This document shows positions 1-6,348 of a stretch of DNA of 9,322 bases, one piece after another. Below the pieces are notes generated by a model. That model worked only from the letters and a program-made list of their open reading frames with translations, searched no databases and was not told the DNA's origin. A program made the translations under genes and the position numbers. Source of the DNA: Devosiaceae bacterium (GTDB lineage Bacteria > Pseudomonadota > Alphaproteobacteria > Rhizobiales > Devosiaceae). The stretch lies in NCBI GenBank assembly GCA_021648585.1, contig JAKISM010000097.1, positions 1-9,322 of the forward strand, written 5' to 3'. How positions within the stretch are numbered: position 1 is the first letter of the stretch; each line of letters begins with the position of its first letter.

Positions 1-1094
1 CCAATGGAGCGTAACGCTAGTGCGAAATCATCAACCGACTGGTTTTTTGGTACATAACCAATATCAATATGCATTTGCGCAATTCTATGATAATCTCTAG
101 TGATAAAGCCATAAATAATATTTGCTAGAAATTTGCGCTCTTGTTTGGCAATTCGTCCCATTATGCCAAAATCAACCGCGATAATTCCGTGCGTGTTAGC
201 GTCAGCAAAAAGATTTCCGGGGTGCATATCAGCATGGAAAAATCCATCACGTATGGCATGGCGCAAAAAACTTTGCATCAAGTGAGTGCCTAGTTTTTTA
301 CGGTCAATTCCTGCTTCATCAATCGCCTTACTATCTCTAATTGGAATTGCATCAATAAACGAAGTCACTAGCACATCTTGCGCAATATAATCCCACTTAA
401 CTTTTGGTAACGTAAATCCCTCATCATCTTTTATATTTTCTTCAAATTCAGAAATGCTAGCCGCTTCAAAGCGCAAATCAAGCTCTAAAGTTGCCGAATG
501 ATCAAGAATTTCAATAACTTTAACAGGGCTAAGCCGCTTCATAATAGGCACAATTTTTTCAAGTAATCTTGCACCAGCATAATAGCTTTTAATATCTTTT
601 TTGAATTGCTCCCGAATATTTGGGCGCAAGATTTTAACGGCAATTATTTCTTCATTACCGTTTTTATCTATTAATTTTGCCTTATGCACTTGCGCAATGG
701 AGGCGGCGGCAATGGCGGGGGAGAGATCAATTATCTGTTTTTCTTTGCCCTCAAGTTCTCTAGCTAAAATTTTTGGAACTAGCTTTTCATCAAACGGGTC
801 CATTCTATCTTGCAAGAGGGAAAGATCTTTAGCTATTTCAATGCCAACAATATCTGGTCTGGTTGCTAATATTTGCCCGAATTTAACATAAGTTGGCCCT
901 AATTTATTTAGCGCTTTTGTTAGACGCTCAACCCGTCCTGTTTTTTTAACTGAACGCCTTTCAACCAAGCGCAAAGTGGAAATTGCAAATTTTGCACCTG
1001 CTGGTAGGCCTTGTGTTGGAATAAGCGAAAACGCACCCTCTCGAGATAGAGTAAAGCCAGCACGCAAAAGTCGCATATAAGAGATAATTGCCAT
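1..1094 (-). CDS. ubiB: UbiB, atypical protein kinase-like ATPase for ubiquinone biosynthesis (C-terminus cut by window edge)
   Basis: UbiB/ADCK-family protein that supports ubiquinone (coenzyme Q) synthesis at the inner membrane, probably through ATPase activity on the CoQ-synthesis complex. The reading frame is open from the ATG at 1094 to the left edge, giving 364 visible residues; family members have about 520-540, so the C-terminal part with its membrane helices lies outside. Visible family motifs are KFGQ at residues 71-74 (the KxGQ motif), the alanine-rich nucleotide loop AAAS near 129-132, the AVK lysine at 154, HADMHPGN at 287-294 (catalytic-loop equivalent) and VDFG at 307-310 (metal-binding DFG). 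The start follows the ubiE stop by 2 nt, and a GGAAG Shine-Dalgarno-like sequence lies inside the end of ubiE, so the two are almost surely cotranscribed and translationally coupled. Identification is from motifs and close resemblance to rhizobial UbiB. Confidence 0.95.
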   Translation of the reverse strand, partial: MAIISYMRLLRAGFTLSREGAFSLIPTQGLPAGAKFAISTLRLVERRSVKKTGRVERLTKALNKLGPTYVKFGQILATRPDIVGIEIAKDLSLLQDRMDPFDEKLVPKILARELEGKEKQIIDLSPAIAAASIAQVHKAKLIDKNGNEEIIAVKILRPNIREQFKKDIKSYYAGARLLEKIVPIMKRLSPVKVIEILDHSATLELDLRFEAASISEFEENIKDDEGFTLPKVKWDYIAQDVLVTSFIDAIPIRDSKAIDEAGIDRKKLGTHLMQSFLRHAIRDGFFHADMHPGNLFADANTHGIIAVDFGIMGRIAKQERKFLANIIYGFITRDYHRIAQMHIDIGYVPKNQSVDDFALALRSI

Positions 1095-1096
1095 TG

Positions 1097-1873
1097 TTAA
1101 ATCTTCCAAGCACTATGAAGGGCGGCAATATTGCCGCTAAAGGCGCTATGAGTTACTTTTGAAAAACCAGCTTGTTCAATCATATTTGAAAATTTTTCAG
1201 GTGCTGGGAATTGCTCAATGCTTTCAACTAAATATTTATAAGAGCTAGCATCGCCCGTAACCATGCCACCTAAGGGAGGAATAATTTTGTTAGAAAATAG
1301 CTCATATATTTTATCAAGCCCTGCAACATCAACACTTGAAAATTCTAACACTAAAAGCCTGCCGCCACGCTTTAATACTCGATATGCTTCGCTTAGTGCT
1401 TTATCAATGCGGGGCACGTTACGAATGCCAAATGAAATCGTATAGGCATCAAAATAGTTGTCTTCAAAATCTAATTTTTCAGCATTTGCCTCAACAAAAC
1501 TTACTTGATCTGGATAGCGCCATTTTTTTGCATTTATTTTGCCTTTCTCCAACATTTCTTTATTTATATCGGCAACTATTACATTGGCATAACCATAAGA
1601 GGCATTGATAATGCGCTTAGCAATATCACCCGTGCCGCCAGCCATATCTAAAACCCTATAGGGGCGAGAGCCGTTTTTTGGTGGTGCAAGACGAGCAATC
1701 ATTGCATCTTTCCATAGGCGATGTACGCCAAAGCTCATTAAATCATTCATTAGATCATAGCGTGATGCGACATTATCAAATACTTTATTGACCATACCTT
1801 GCTTATCACTAAGCGGCACTTTTTTATGTCCAAAATTACTCAACTCACTGTTACTGCCGCTATTATTATTCAT
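1097..1873 (-). CDS. ubiE: UbiE, demethylmenaquinone/2-polyprenyl-benzoquinol C-methyltransferase
   Basis: SAM-dependent C-methyltransferase that methylates the quinone ring during ubiquinone (and, where present, menaquinone) synthesis. It is 258 aa, normal for the family. The family signature YDLMNDLMSFGVHRLWKD lies at residues 39-56. SAM-binding motif I is VLDMAGGTGD at 74-83, the acidic residue after strand 2 is in ADIN (101-104), SFGIRNV is at 147-153, and GGRLLVLEFS at 170-179. IPPLGGMVTGDASSYKYL (198-215) is also a UbiE hallmark. The N-terminus is Asn/Ser-rich and varies in the family. The gene leads the minus-strand ubiE-ubiB unit and is divergent from mutM. No strong ribosome-binding site is seen in front of the ATG, but no better start exists downstream because conserved sequence begins near residue 25. 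Confidence 0.96.
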   Translation of the reverse strand: MNNNSGSNSELSNFGHKKVPLSDKQGMVNKVFDNVASRYDLMNDLMSFGVHRLWKDAMIARLAPPKNGSRPYRVLDMAGGTGDIAKRIINASYGYANVIVADINKEMLEKGKINAKKWRYPDQVSFVEANAEKLDFEDNYFDAYTISFGIRNVPRIDKALSEAYRVLKRGGRLLVLEFSSVDVAGLDKIYELFSNKIIPPLGGMVTGDASSYKYLVESIEQFPAPEKFSNMIEQAGFSKVTHSAFSGNIAALHSAWKI

Positions 1874-1958
1874 TTGTCTGCTTTTTTTGAATTTATTTCT
1901 TATATGTTAGACTAGAGTGATAATAATATCCAATGCAAATATTAAAAGTGAAGAGATA
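1874..1958. promoter_or_regulatory. Divergent ubiE / mutM promoter region
   Basis: The 85 nt between the divergent ubiE and mutM starts must hold promoters for both. On the plus strand TGTTAGACT (1905-1913) resembles an extended -10 element, with only a poor -35 candidate (TTGAAT, 1887-1892, spacing too short). On the minus strand TATAAG (complement of 1899-1904) could be a -10 box, without a convincing -35. The two candidates are almost back to back, so transcription of the two genes could interfere. The exact boxes are inference. Confidence 0.3.
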
Positions 1959-2822
1959 ATGCCTGAATTACCAGAAGTTGAAACCGTACTTAGAGGGCTT
2001 GAGCCCTATCTAAAAGATGCAACAATAAAAAAGGTCACGCTCAATCGTAAAAATTTGCGCTTTGATTTTCCAAAGGGTTTTATTTCGCAACTTGAGGGGC
2101 AGCAAATTATTGCCCTTAACAGGCGTGCAAAATATCTGATTTTTAACCTTAGTAATGGCGCAAATTTGCTTAGCCATCTTGGCATGAGCGGTAATTTTAC
2201 TATTTTAGATCCTAAGGCTGATAAGAGTGATATAAAACACTTGCATGTTGAATTTAGTATTTTGGCTAAAAATGGCGAATTTCATACATTAATATATACC
2301 GATCCACGTCGTTTTGGCTTTATGGATATTTTTGAAAGCGAAGAGAATTGCAAGTTTCTTCGTGATTTAGGACCAGAGCCATTGGGTAATGGTTTTAACG
2401 CTATTGCTTTGGTAAAAATATTTGCAAAAAAACGCACTCCGATTAAATCAGCACTTCTTGATCAAAAAAATGTAGCAGGGCTTGGCAATATATATGTGTG
2501 TGAGGCGCTTTGGCGTGCTAAAATTCACCCAACTACTCCCATTAATAAGCTGATTGATGAAAATAATGCTCCTGATGAACGGCTTGAGAAATTAGTGCAA
2601 GCGGTGCGCAATATTTTACAAAAGGCAATAAAGGCTGGTGGTTCAACGTTAAATGATTTTCATGGAGCGACAGGGGAGCAGGGATATTTTCAACATTCAT
2701 TTGATGTTTATGGCAAACAGGGCGAGCCTTGTAATGCACAAAATTGTAACGCAATAATAGAGCGAATTACTCAGGCAGGGCGCTCAAGTTTTTTCTGTCC
2801 AAAATGTCAAAAAGTCTCTTGA
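1959..2822 (+). CDS. mutM: MutM (Fpg), formamidopyrimidine-DNA glycosylase / AP lyase
   Basis: Base-excision repair enzyme that removes 8-oxoguanine and formamidopyrimidines and nicks the abasic site by beta/delta elimination. The protein is 287 aa, typical of Fpg. The start is ATG 1959 because the catalytic proline must be residue 2 (MPELPEVETV); a GAAGAG Shine-Dalgarno lies 3-4 nt upstream. Other visible residues are E3, the conserved lysine K58 in RRAKYL, void-filling M76 (HLGMSG), R117 and F119 in DPRRFG, the H2TH region near 170-191 (NVAGLGNIY), and a C-terminal zinc finger with C258, C263, C280 and C283 around QAGRSSFFCPKC, in which R276 is the loop arginine. The first Cys pair is spaced by four residues. 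The zinc-finger sequence separates it from Nei. It stands alone on the plus strand between ubiE and the rpsT promoter. Confidence 0.97.
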   Translation: MPELPEVETVLRGLEPYLKDATIKKVTLNRKNLRFDFPKGFISQLEGQQIIALNRRAKYLIFNLSNGANLLSHLGMSGNFTILDPKADKSDIKHLHVEFSILAKNGEFHTLIYTDPRRFGFMDIFESEENCKFLRDLGPEPLGNGFNAIALVKIFAKKRTPIKSALLDQKNVAGLGNIYVCEALWRAKIHPTTPINKLIDENNAPDERLEKLVQAVRNILQKAIKAGGSTLNDFHGATGEQGYFQHSFDVYGKQGEPCNAQNCNAIIERITQAGRSSFFCPKCQKVS

Positions 2823-2877
2823 AAAGCCTAATGAAAGCCTTTTGGAAAGATTTGTAAAATTGATGTTTGAAAAACTA

Positions 2878-2906
2878 TTGACTAGTTAGTATTAGGCGAT
2901 TATAAA
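2878..2906 (+). promoter_or_regulatory. Near-consensus sigma-70 promoter of rpsT
   Basis: TTGACT at 2878-2883 (5 of 6 to TTGACA), a 17-nt spacer, and TATAAA at 2901-2906 (5 of 6 to TATAAT) form the best promoter in the window. Transcription would begin near 2912-2914, giving a leader of about 85 nt before rpsT. The stretch between the -10 box and the presumed start (CCAGCC) is GC-rich in otherwise AT-rich DNA, as in stringently controlled ribosomal promoters; that regulatory reading is inference. Confidence 0.75.
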
Positions 2907-2947
2907 CCAGCCAGATTTGCGTTCATTGGGGCGCTTTAACTGTTTTT

Positions 2948-2971
2948 AGATTTTGTAAACAAACAAAATCT
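2948..2971 (+). promoter_or_regulatory. Perfect 9-bp inverted repeat (hairpin) in the rpsT leader
   Basis: AGATTTTGT (2948-2956) and ACAAAATCT (2963-2971) are exact reverse complements separated by a 6-nt loop (AAACAA). The structure lies inside the predicted rpsT leader, ending about 15 nt before the AAAGGGA ribosome-binding site. It could be a translational control element for S20 (the protein represses its own synthesis in E. coli), an operator dyad, or a weak stop for mutM readthrough. The stem is AT-rich and the following stretch is not a clean U-run, so a strong intrinsic terminator is less likely. Confidence 0.5.
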
Positions 2972-2998
2972 TTAATTTAATATCCTAAAGGGAATTTC

Positions 2999-3265
2999 AT
3001 GGCTAACACCTCTTCAGCAAAAAAAGCTGTTCGCAAAATCGTTGCTCGTACAGCAGTAAATAAAGCACGTCGCACTCGTATGCGCACATATCTTCGTAAA
3101 GTTGAAGAAGCGATTGCTAGTGGTAATAAAAGTGAAGCACAAATTGCTCTTAAAGAAGCACAGCCAATTATTCAAAGTGCAGCAACTCATAATCTAGTGC
3201 ATCGTAACCTTGCATCACGCAAAGTTTCTCGTCTTGCTAAACGAGTTAATGCACTAGCTTCATAA
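2999..3265 (+). CDS. rpsT: 30S ribosomal protein S20
   Basis: S20 binds 16S rRNA early in assembly of the small ribosomal subunit. The product is 88 aa, very rich in Lys and Arg, and starts MANTSSAKKAVRK, the standard alphaproteobacterial S20 N-terminus. AVNKARRTRMRTYLRKVEEA and the C-terminal ASRKVSRLAKRVNAL are family hallmarks. A good ribosome-binding site (AAAGGGA, 2987-2993) lies 5 nt before the ATG. It is a single-gene unit with its own strong promoter. In many Rhizobiales dnaA follows rpsT on the same strand; here the next gene is the convergent response regulator, 17 nt away, with no clear terminator hairpin between them. Confidence 0.97.
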   Translation: MANTSSAKKAVRKIVARTAVNKARRTRMRTYLRKVEEAIASGNKSEAQIALKEAQPIIQSAATHNLVHRNLASRKVSRLAKRVNALAS

Positions 3266-3282
3266 GCCAACATATTATGGAA

Positions 3283-3696
3283 TTAGATTTGATTTAGTCC
3301 GCTTTTTGCTAGTGGGGTGATTTCTATTGGCTTTTTGTTAAGCGCGTCCTCAACTTTTTCTAATAATGATGCAAGGTTAAATGGCTTGGCTATTACATCA
3401 TAAATTAAACTATCAAGACCGCTAGCTCTTTCACGTTGATCTGCAAAACCGGTCATTAGCAAAATTGTGATATTTGGAAATTGTGCGCCAGCAAATAACG
3501 ATAGGCCTATTCCGTCCATGACAGGCATTTTTATGTCTGAAAGCAATAAGTCAAATTGACCGTTTTGTTGATTTAGAACTTCTTGAGCCAGGCCACCATC
3601 TTCAGCTTCTAAAACCTCATGCCCCTTCATTTCTAACGCTCGAACCACGAATGAGCGAACATTATCGTCATCTTCTGCTACTAATATGCGTGCCAT
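3283..3696 (-). CDS. cpdR: CpdR-like single-domain response regulator
   Basis: A stand-alone receiver domain of 137 aa with no output domain. The acidic pocket is E8-D9-D10, the phospho-acceptor is D54 (SDIKMPVMDG), the conserved threonine is T82 in LLMTGFA, and the lysine is K104 in AKPF. The start MARILVAEDDD and the TGFA...KPFNL pattern resemble alphaproteobacterial CpdR, the phosphorylation-controlled adaptor that primes ClpXP for cell-cycle proteolysis; that role here is inference. The C-terminal tail (about 121-137, ending NQI) is longer than in classical CpdR of about 118-120 aa and does not end in a small-residue degron. It lies 15 nt downstream of the zinc-ribbon gene, preceded by a GGGA ribosome-binding site, so the pair is likely an operon. 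No histidine kinase is nearby, so phosphate must come from elsewhere. Receiver: certain; CpdR orthology: moderate. Confidence 0.85.
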   Translation of the reverse strand: MARILVAEDDDNVRSFVVRALEMKGHEVLEAEDGGLAQEVLNQQNGQFDLLLSDIKMPVMDGIGLSLFAGAQFPNITILLMTGFADQRERASGLDSLIYDVIAKPFNLASLLEKVEDALNKKPIEITPLAKSGLNQI

Positions 3697-3711
3697 ATAA
3701 ATTCCCTATTA

Positions 3712-4554
3712 TTAGTTTCTTGCAAAGCTAAATTTTACTGTTTGAGTACCAAATGGTACATCTTCGAGGTGAGTTTCAAAATCTAATATTTCTCTTGTTC
3801 TAAGGCTCTTTACTCTTGGGGCAACGCTCCATTGCATTAGAACCTCTTCGTTTTCATCAAATAGGCTAATAATGATGTCTGGAACTGCTATCTCATTATT
3901 TGTAACATTATGAATATTTGCGCTGATGGATAATTTATCACGGCTGTTATCTTTGGTAATTAGTGTTTTAACATTGATAAATTCAAGGCCAACCAAATTT
4001 ACTTTAAGCCCTGCGGCTTCATAAAATTTGGCAAATTGTGGGAAAACATCAACTATATTATTGCGAAAAGATAAACTGCCAACACTAATTAGAAGCAATA
4101 ATATTAGCACCCAAATTCTAGCACCTTGCTTCATGCGCCTAAGTGGCATATTTTGCATCATATTATCTTTGCGCTCAAGCAAAGCTTTTTTTTGTTGTTT
4201 TTTGAGAGATTTATCAAACTTATTATTGCCTATTTCATTATTTGCTGGTTTTTTTTCGGGTTTTTCTTTTTGTATTGTTATTTGTTTTTCTATTTGCTCT
4301 TGTTTGGAAAACTCGTCATCAAGATTTTTTTCGTCAACAGATGAGAATATTTCATCGCTATTTTGTTGTTTATTCGAAGGTGAGACATCATTATTAGCAA
4401 CTATTTTGGGTTTGCTAATAGGTTCTTTAGCTAGCTCTAATTTTGCTTGCCATGGTTGTTGGCAATTAGCGCAAACAACTTTTCGCCCCAAAGCACCAAT
4501 AGCTTTTTGCGCTACTTGGTAATTTGTTTGGCAATTTGGGCATATAATAAGCAT
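3712..4554 (-). CDS. Zinc-ribbon (MJ0042-type) protein with one membrane helix and a periplasmic DUF3426-like domain
   Basis: A 280-aa protein of unknown function built in three parts. Residues 1-38 form an N-terminal zinc ribbon with two CxxC pairs (C5/C8 and C28/C31; CPNC...CANC). Residues about 40-140 are a low-complexity, Lys/Glu/Gln/Asn-rich linker, probably disordered and cytoplasmic. A single hydrophobic segment spans about 146-163 (WVLILLLLISVGSLSF), with positive residues before it that favour a cytoplasmic N-terminus. Residues about 185-280 are a beta-rich extracytoplasmic domain of DUF3426 type (LSISANIHNVTNNEI... VLMQWSVAP... VPFGTQTVKFSF). The start is set by the zinc-ribbon consensus at the extreme N-terminus, though the upstream ribosome-binding site is poor. 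The gene is divergent from ftsE and probably cotranscribed with the CpdR-like gene. The architecture suggests a link between cytoplasm and cell envelope; any division role is only contextual. Confidence 0.9.
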   Translation of the reverse strand: MLIICPNCQTNYQVAQKAIGALGRKVVCANCQQPWQAKLELAKEPISKPKIVANNDVSPSNKQQNSDEIFSSVDEKNLDDEFSKQEQIEKQITIQKEKPEKKPANNEIGNNKFDKSLKKQQKKALLERKDNMMQNMPLRRMKQGARIWVLILLLLISVGSLSFRNNIVDVFPQFAKFYEAAGLKVNLVGLEFINVKTLITKDNSRDKLSISANIHNVTNNEIAVPDIIISLFDENEEVLMQWSVAPRVKSLRTREILDFETHLEDVPFGTQTVKFSFARN

Positions 4555-4709
4555 GTTTAGCCATAAATAATCATCGGGTTTTGGCTATATTAATGAAAGG
4601 TAGTTAAAACTCTTCAAACATTACTAGTTATTTTGTCATAATTGTTAGTTGTGTGAGTTTGTTTTAAGGTAACTCCCATTTTTATACTATCGCTGATAAG
4701 GTGATTTAA
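4555..4709. promoter_or_regulatory. Divergent control region between the zinc-ribbon gene and ftsE
   Basis: This 155-nt AT-rich gap separates divergent operons. For ftsE, TATACT (4683-4688, 5 of 6) is a good -10 candidate with a weak TTGTTT -35 (4659-4664, 18-nt spacer); transcription would start near 4695, leaving a short leader with ribosome-binding site AAGGTG (4698-4703). For the zinc-ribbon gene, minus-strand TTGAAG (complement of 4612-4617) and TTAATA (complement of 4588-4593), 18 nt apart, are a weaker candidate. I found no CtrA-type TTAA-N7-TTAA site. Confidence 0.4.
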
Positions 4710-5393
4710 GTGACTGATTCGAAAGGACATGAAGTGATTGAATTTGAAAATGTTGGCCTTAGATATGGCGATGGCCCTGAAATATTGAAAGATGTTAGTT
4801 TTTCAATAGAGCCGGGCTCGTTTCATTTTCTAACAGGGCCTTCAGGATCTGGCAAAACTTCATTATTAAGACTATTATTATTATCACTAAAACCCAGCAG
4901 CGGCACTATGTCGATGTTTGGGGAGGATATTACAAATCTAAAAAGAGAGCGCTTGCTTGAATTGCGCCGTCATATTGGAATTGTGTTTCAAGAATTTCGA
5001 TTGTTAGAGCATTTAAGCACATTTGAAAATGTTGCCTTGCCGTTACGTGTGCTTGGTCAAAGTGAAGAAAATTACAAAGATAATGTTACAGAATTACTAG
5101 ATTGGGTGGGGCTTGGCGATAGAATGCACGCAAAACCTGCTCTTTTGTCTGGCGGTGAAAAACAACGTGCAGCTATTGCTAGAGCGGTTATTGCTCGCCC
5201 TGAAATTTTACTTGCTGATGAGCCAACGGGAAATGTTGATCCTGCTTTATCCGAGAGGCTTTTACATTTATTTGCTGAGTTAAACCGTATGGGCACAACA
5301 ATTATTGTTGCAACTCATGAATTAAACATGCTCAAAAAGTTTGATTATCCATGCTTGCAATTAACTGAAAATGGGGAATTAAATTATGGTTGA
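4710..5393 (+). CDS. ftsE: FtsE, cell-division ABC-type ATPase
   Basis: Cytoplasmic ATPase of the FtsEX complex, which couples ATP hydrolysis at the division site to control of peptidoglycan hydrolases through FtsX. It is 227 aa, normal for FtsE. The nucleotide-binding motifs are intact: Walker A GPSGSGKTS at 43-51, Q-loop Q94 (FQEFRLLEHL), ABC signature LSGGEKQR at 146-153, Walker B ILLADE at 166-171 followed by PTGNVD, and the H-loop histidine H203 (ATHE). FQEFRLLEHL is characteristic of FtsE. The start is GTG at 4710, set by AAGGTG 7 nt upstream; the conserved region begins near residue 9. It overlaps ftsX by 8 nt (ATGGTTGA), indicating translational coupling. Confidence 0.95.
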   Translation: MTDSKGHEVIEFENVGLRYGDGPEILKDVSFSIEPGSFHFLTGPSGSGKTSLLRLLLLSLKPSSGTMSMFGEDITNLKRERLLELRRHIGIVFQEFRLLEHLSTFENVALPLRVLGQSEENYKDNVTELLDWVGLGDRMHAKPALLSGGEKQRAAIARAVIARPEILLADEPTGNVDPALSERLLHLFAELNRMGTTIIVATHELNMLKKFDYPCLQLTENGELNYG

Positions 5394-6306
5394 GATGAAA
5401 CAACAATATAGCAAACCTACCCCCATTGTTCCTGCAAAATCTGTGTCGGGTCGCACTCTTATGTTATTAATTGCTATTATGACTTTTCTTTGTGCTGTTA
5501 CGCTTGGCGGTGTTATTTTAATTCAAAAATCAGCCCTTGCTTGGTCACAAGATGTGGGGCGTGAAGTAACTATCCAAATTAGCCCTGTTGAGGGAGAGTT
5601 GATGGACGCTAATTTGCGCCTAGCTGAAACTATTGCTGAGGCAACAAAGGGCGTTGCTAATGCTCGTGCGCTTAGCATTGAAGAAAGCGAAGATTTGCTT
5701 AAGCCTTGGCTTGGTGAGGGGCTTGATTTAACCGAATTAAACATTCCTCGTTTAATAATTGTTCGTCTATCTGATCCAGTTAATGCTGATCTTGAAACTT
5801 TAGAAAATGAGTTGAAAATTATAAAAGGGGCTTCACTTGATAGGCATGATGTGTGGCGCACTCAACTTAATTCTATGGCTGGGACTATAGTTTTTTCAGG
5901 GGTTTTGGGCTTGGTTTTAATAATTTTAGCTACATTATTAGCAACGGTTTTTGCAACTCGGGGGGCTATGGCTACAAATCGTGAAATTGTTGATGTATTA
6001 CATTTTATTGGCGCATCAAATAAGTTTGTGGCTAAAGAGTTTCAGGGGAGGTTTCTTAAAATTGGCTTTCGTGGTGCTTTAATTGGCGCAATATTTGCTC
6101 TTATATTCTTTGTTTTAATGGGGGCGCTTAGCTCAAACATTTTGCCAAATTCTTCTTCTGAGCAAATATCTATATTATTTGGCACTTTTTCACTTGGGAT
6201 TATTGGTATTTTTTGGATATTAATGCTTGTGCCGATAATTGCTGGACTTACGGCTTTTACTTCTCGTATGACTGTTAAAAGGTTTTTATCGCAAATTACT
6301 TGGTAA
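5386..6306 (+). CDS. ftsX: FtsX, membrane subunit of the FtsEX division complex
   Basis: Integral membrane partner of FtsE that signals across the inner membrane to septal peptidoglycan hydrolases. The 306-aa sequence shows the FtsX plan: a cytoplasmic N-terminus, TM1 about 24-46, a large periplasmic domain about 50-163, TM2 about 164-190, TM3 about 228-250 and TM4 about 267-290. The cytoplasmic stretch EIVDVLHFIGASNKFVAKEF (200-219) between TM2 and TM3 is the hallmark FtsX loop that contacts the ATPase. The start ATG overlaps the ftsE stop, with GGGG 9 nt upstream; a second ATG at 5395 is possible but less well placed. It is followed after 42 nt by plsC. Confidence 0.94.
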   Translation: MVEMKQQYSKPTPIVPAKSVSGRTLMLLIAIMTFLCAVTLGGVILIQKSALAWSQDVGREVTIQISPVEGELMDANLRLAETIAEATKGVANARALSIEESEDLLKPWLGEGLDLTELNIPRLIIVRLSDPVNADLETLENELKIIKGASLDRHDVWRTQLNSMAGTIVFSGVLGLVLIILATLLATVFATRGAMATNREIVDVLHFIGASNKFVAKEFQGRFLKIGFRGALIGAIFALIFFVLMGALSSNILPNSSSEQISILFGTFSLGIIGIFWILMLVPIIAGLTAFTSRMTVKRFLSQITW

Positions 6307-6312
6307 CAATTA

Positions 6313-6346
6313 TTTGGTAGTTGAACAAGTTTGGTAGTTGGACAAT
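6313..6346 (+). repeat. 17-nt tandem repeat between ftsX and plsC
   Basis: Two adjacent 17-nt units, 6313-6329 (TTTGGTAGTTGAACAAG) and 6330-6346 (TTTGGTAGTTGGACAAT), match at 15 of 17 positions. A shorter related segment, TTGGTAACAA (6300-6309), covers the ftsX stop codon. The second unit carries the only Shine-Dalgarno-like GGA (6340-6342) ahead of the plsC ATG, and one of the two differences (A to G at 6341) creates it. This looks like a local slippage duplication. Confidence 0.8.
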
Positions 6347-6348
6347 TT

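Noticed and set aside
601..891. Plus-strand open frame of 96 codons
   Set aside because: It lies wholly antisense to the well-supported ubiB coding frame and has no family-like features.
1917..1958. Upstream GTG start for mutM adding 14 residues
   Set aside because: The catalytic proline must be residue 2 of the Fpg protein, so ATG 1959 is the working start; GAAGAG sits just before it.
2823..2850. Possible mutM terminator, including a short AAAGCCT direct repeat
   Set aside because: Only a 5-bp AAAAG/CTTTT pairing with a long loop and no U-run after it; the repeat is too short to matter.
2823..2998. Replication-origin or tRNA content in the longest gap
   Set aside because: No DnaA box, no tRNA cloverleaf; the gap is explained by the rpsT promoter and leader.
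4028..4522. Plus-strand open frame of 164 codons, Cys/Phe-rich
   Set aside because: Antisense to the zinc-ribbon gene; its hydrophobic composition mirrors the Lys/Glu-rich linker on the other strand. No plausible ribosome-binding site or homology.
5523..5861. Minus-strand open frame of 112 codons inside ftsX
   Set aside because: Shadow of the ftsX periplasmic-domain coding sequence; no recognisable product.
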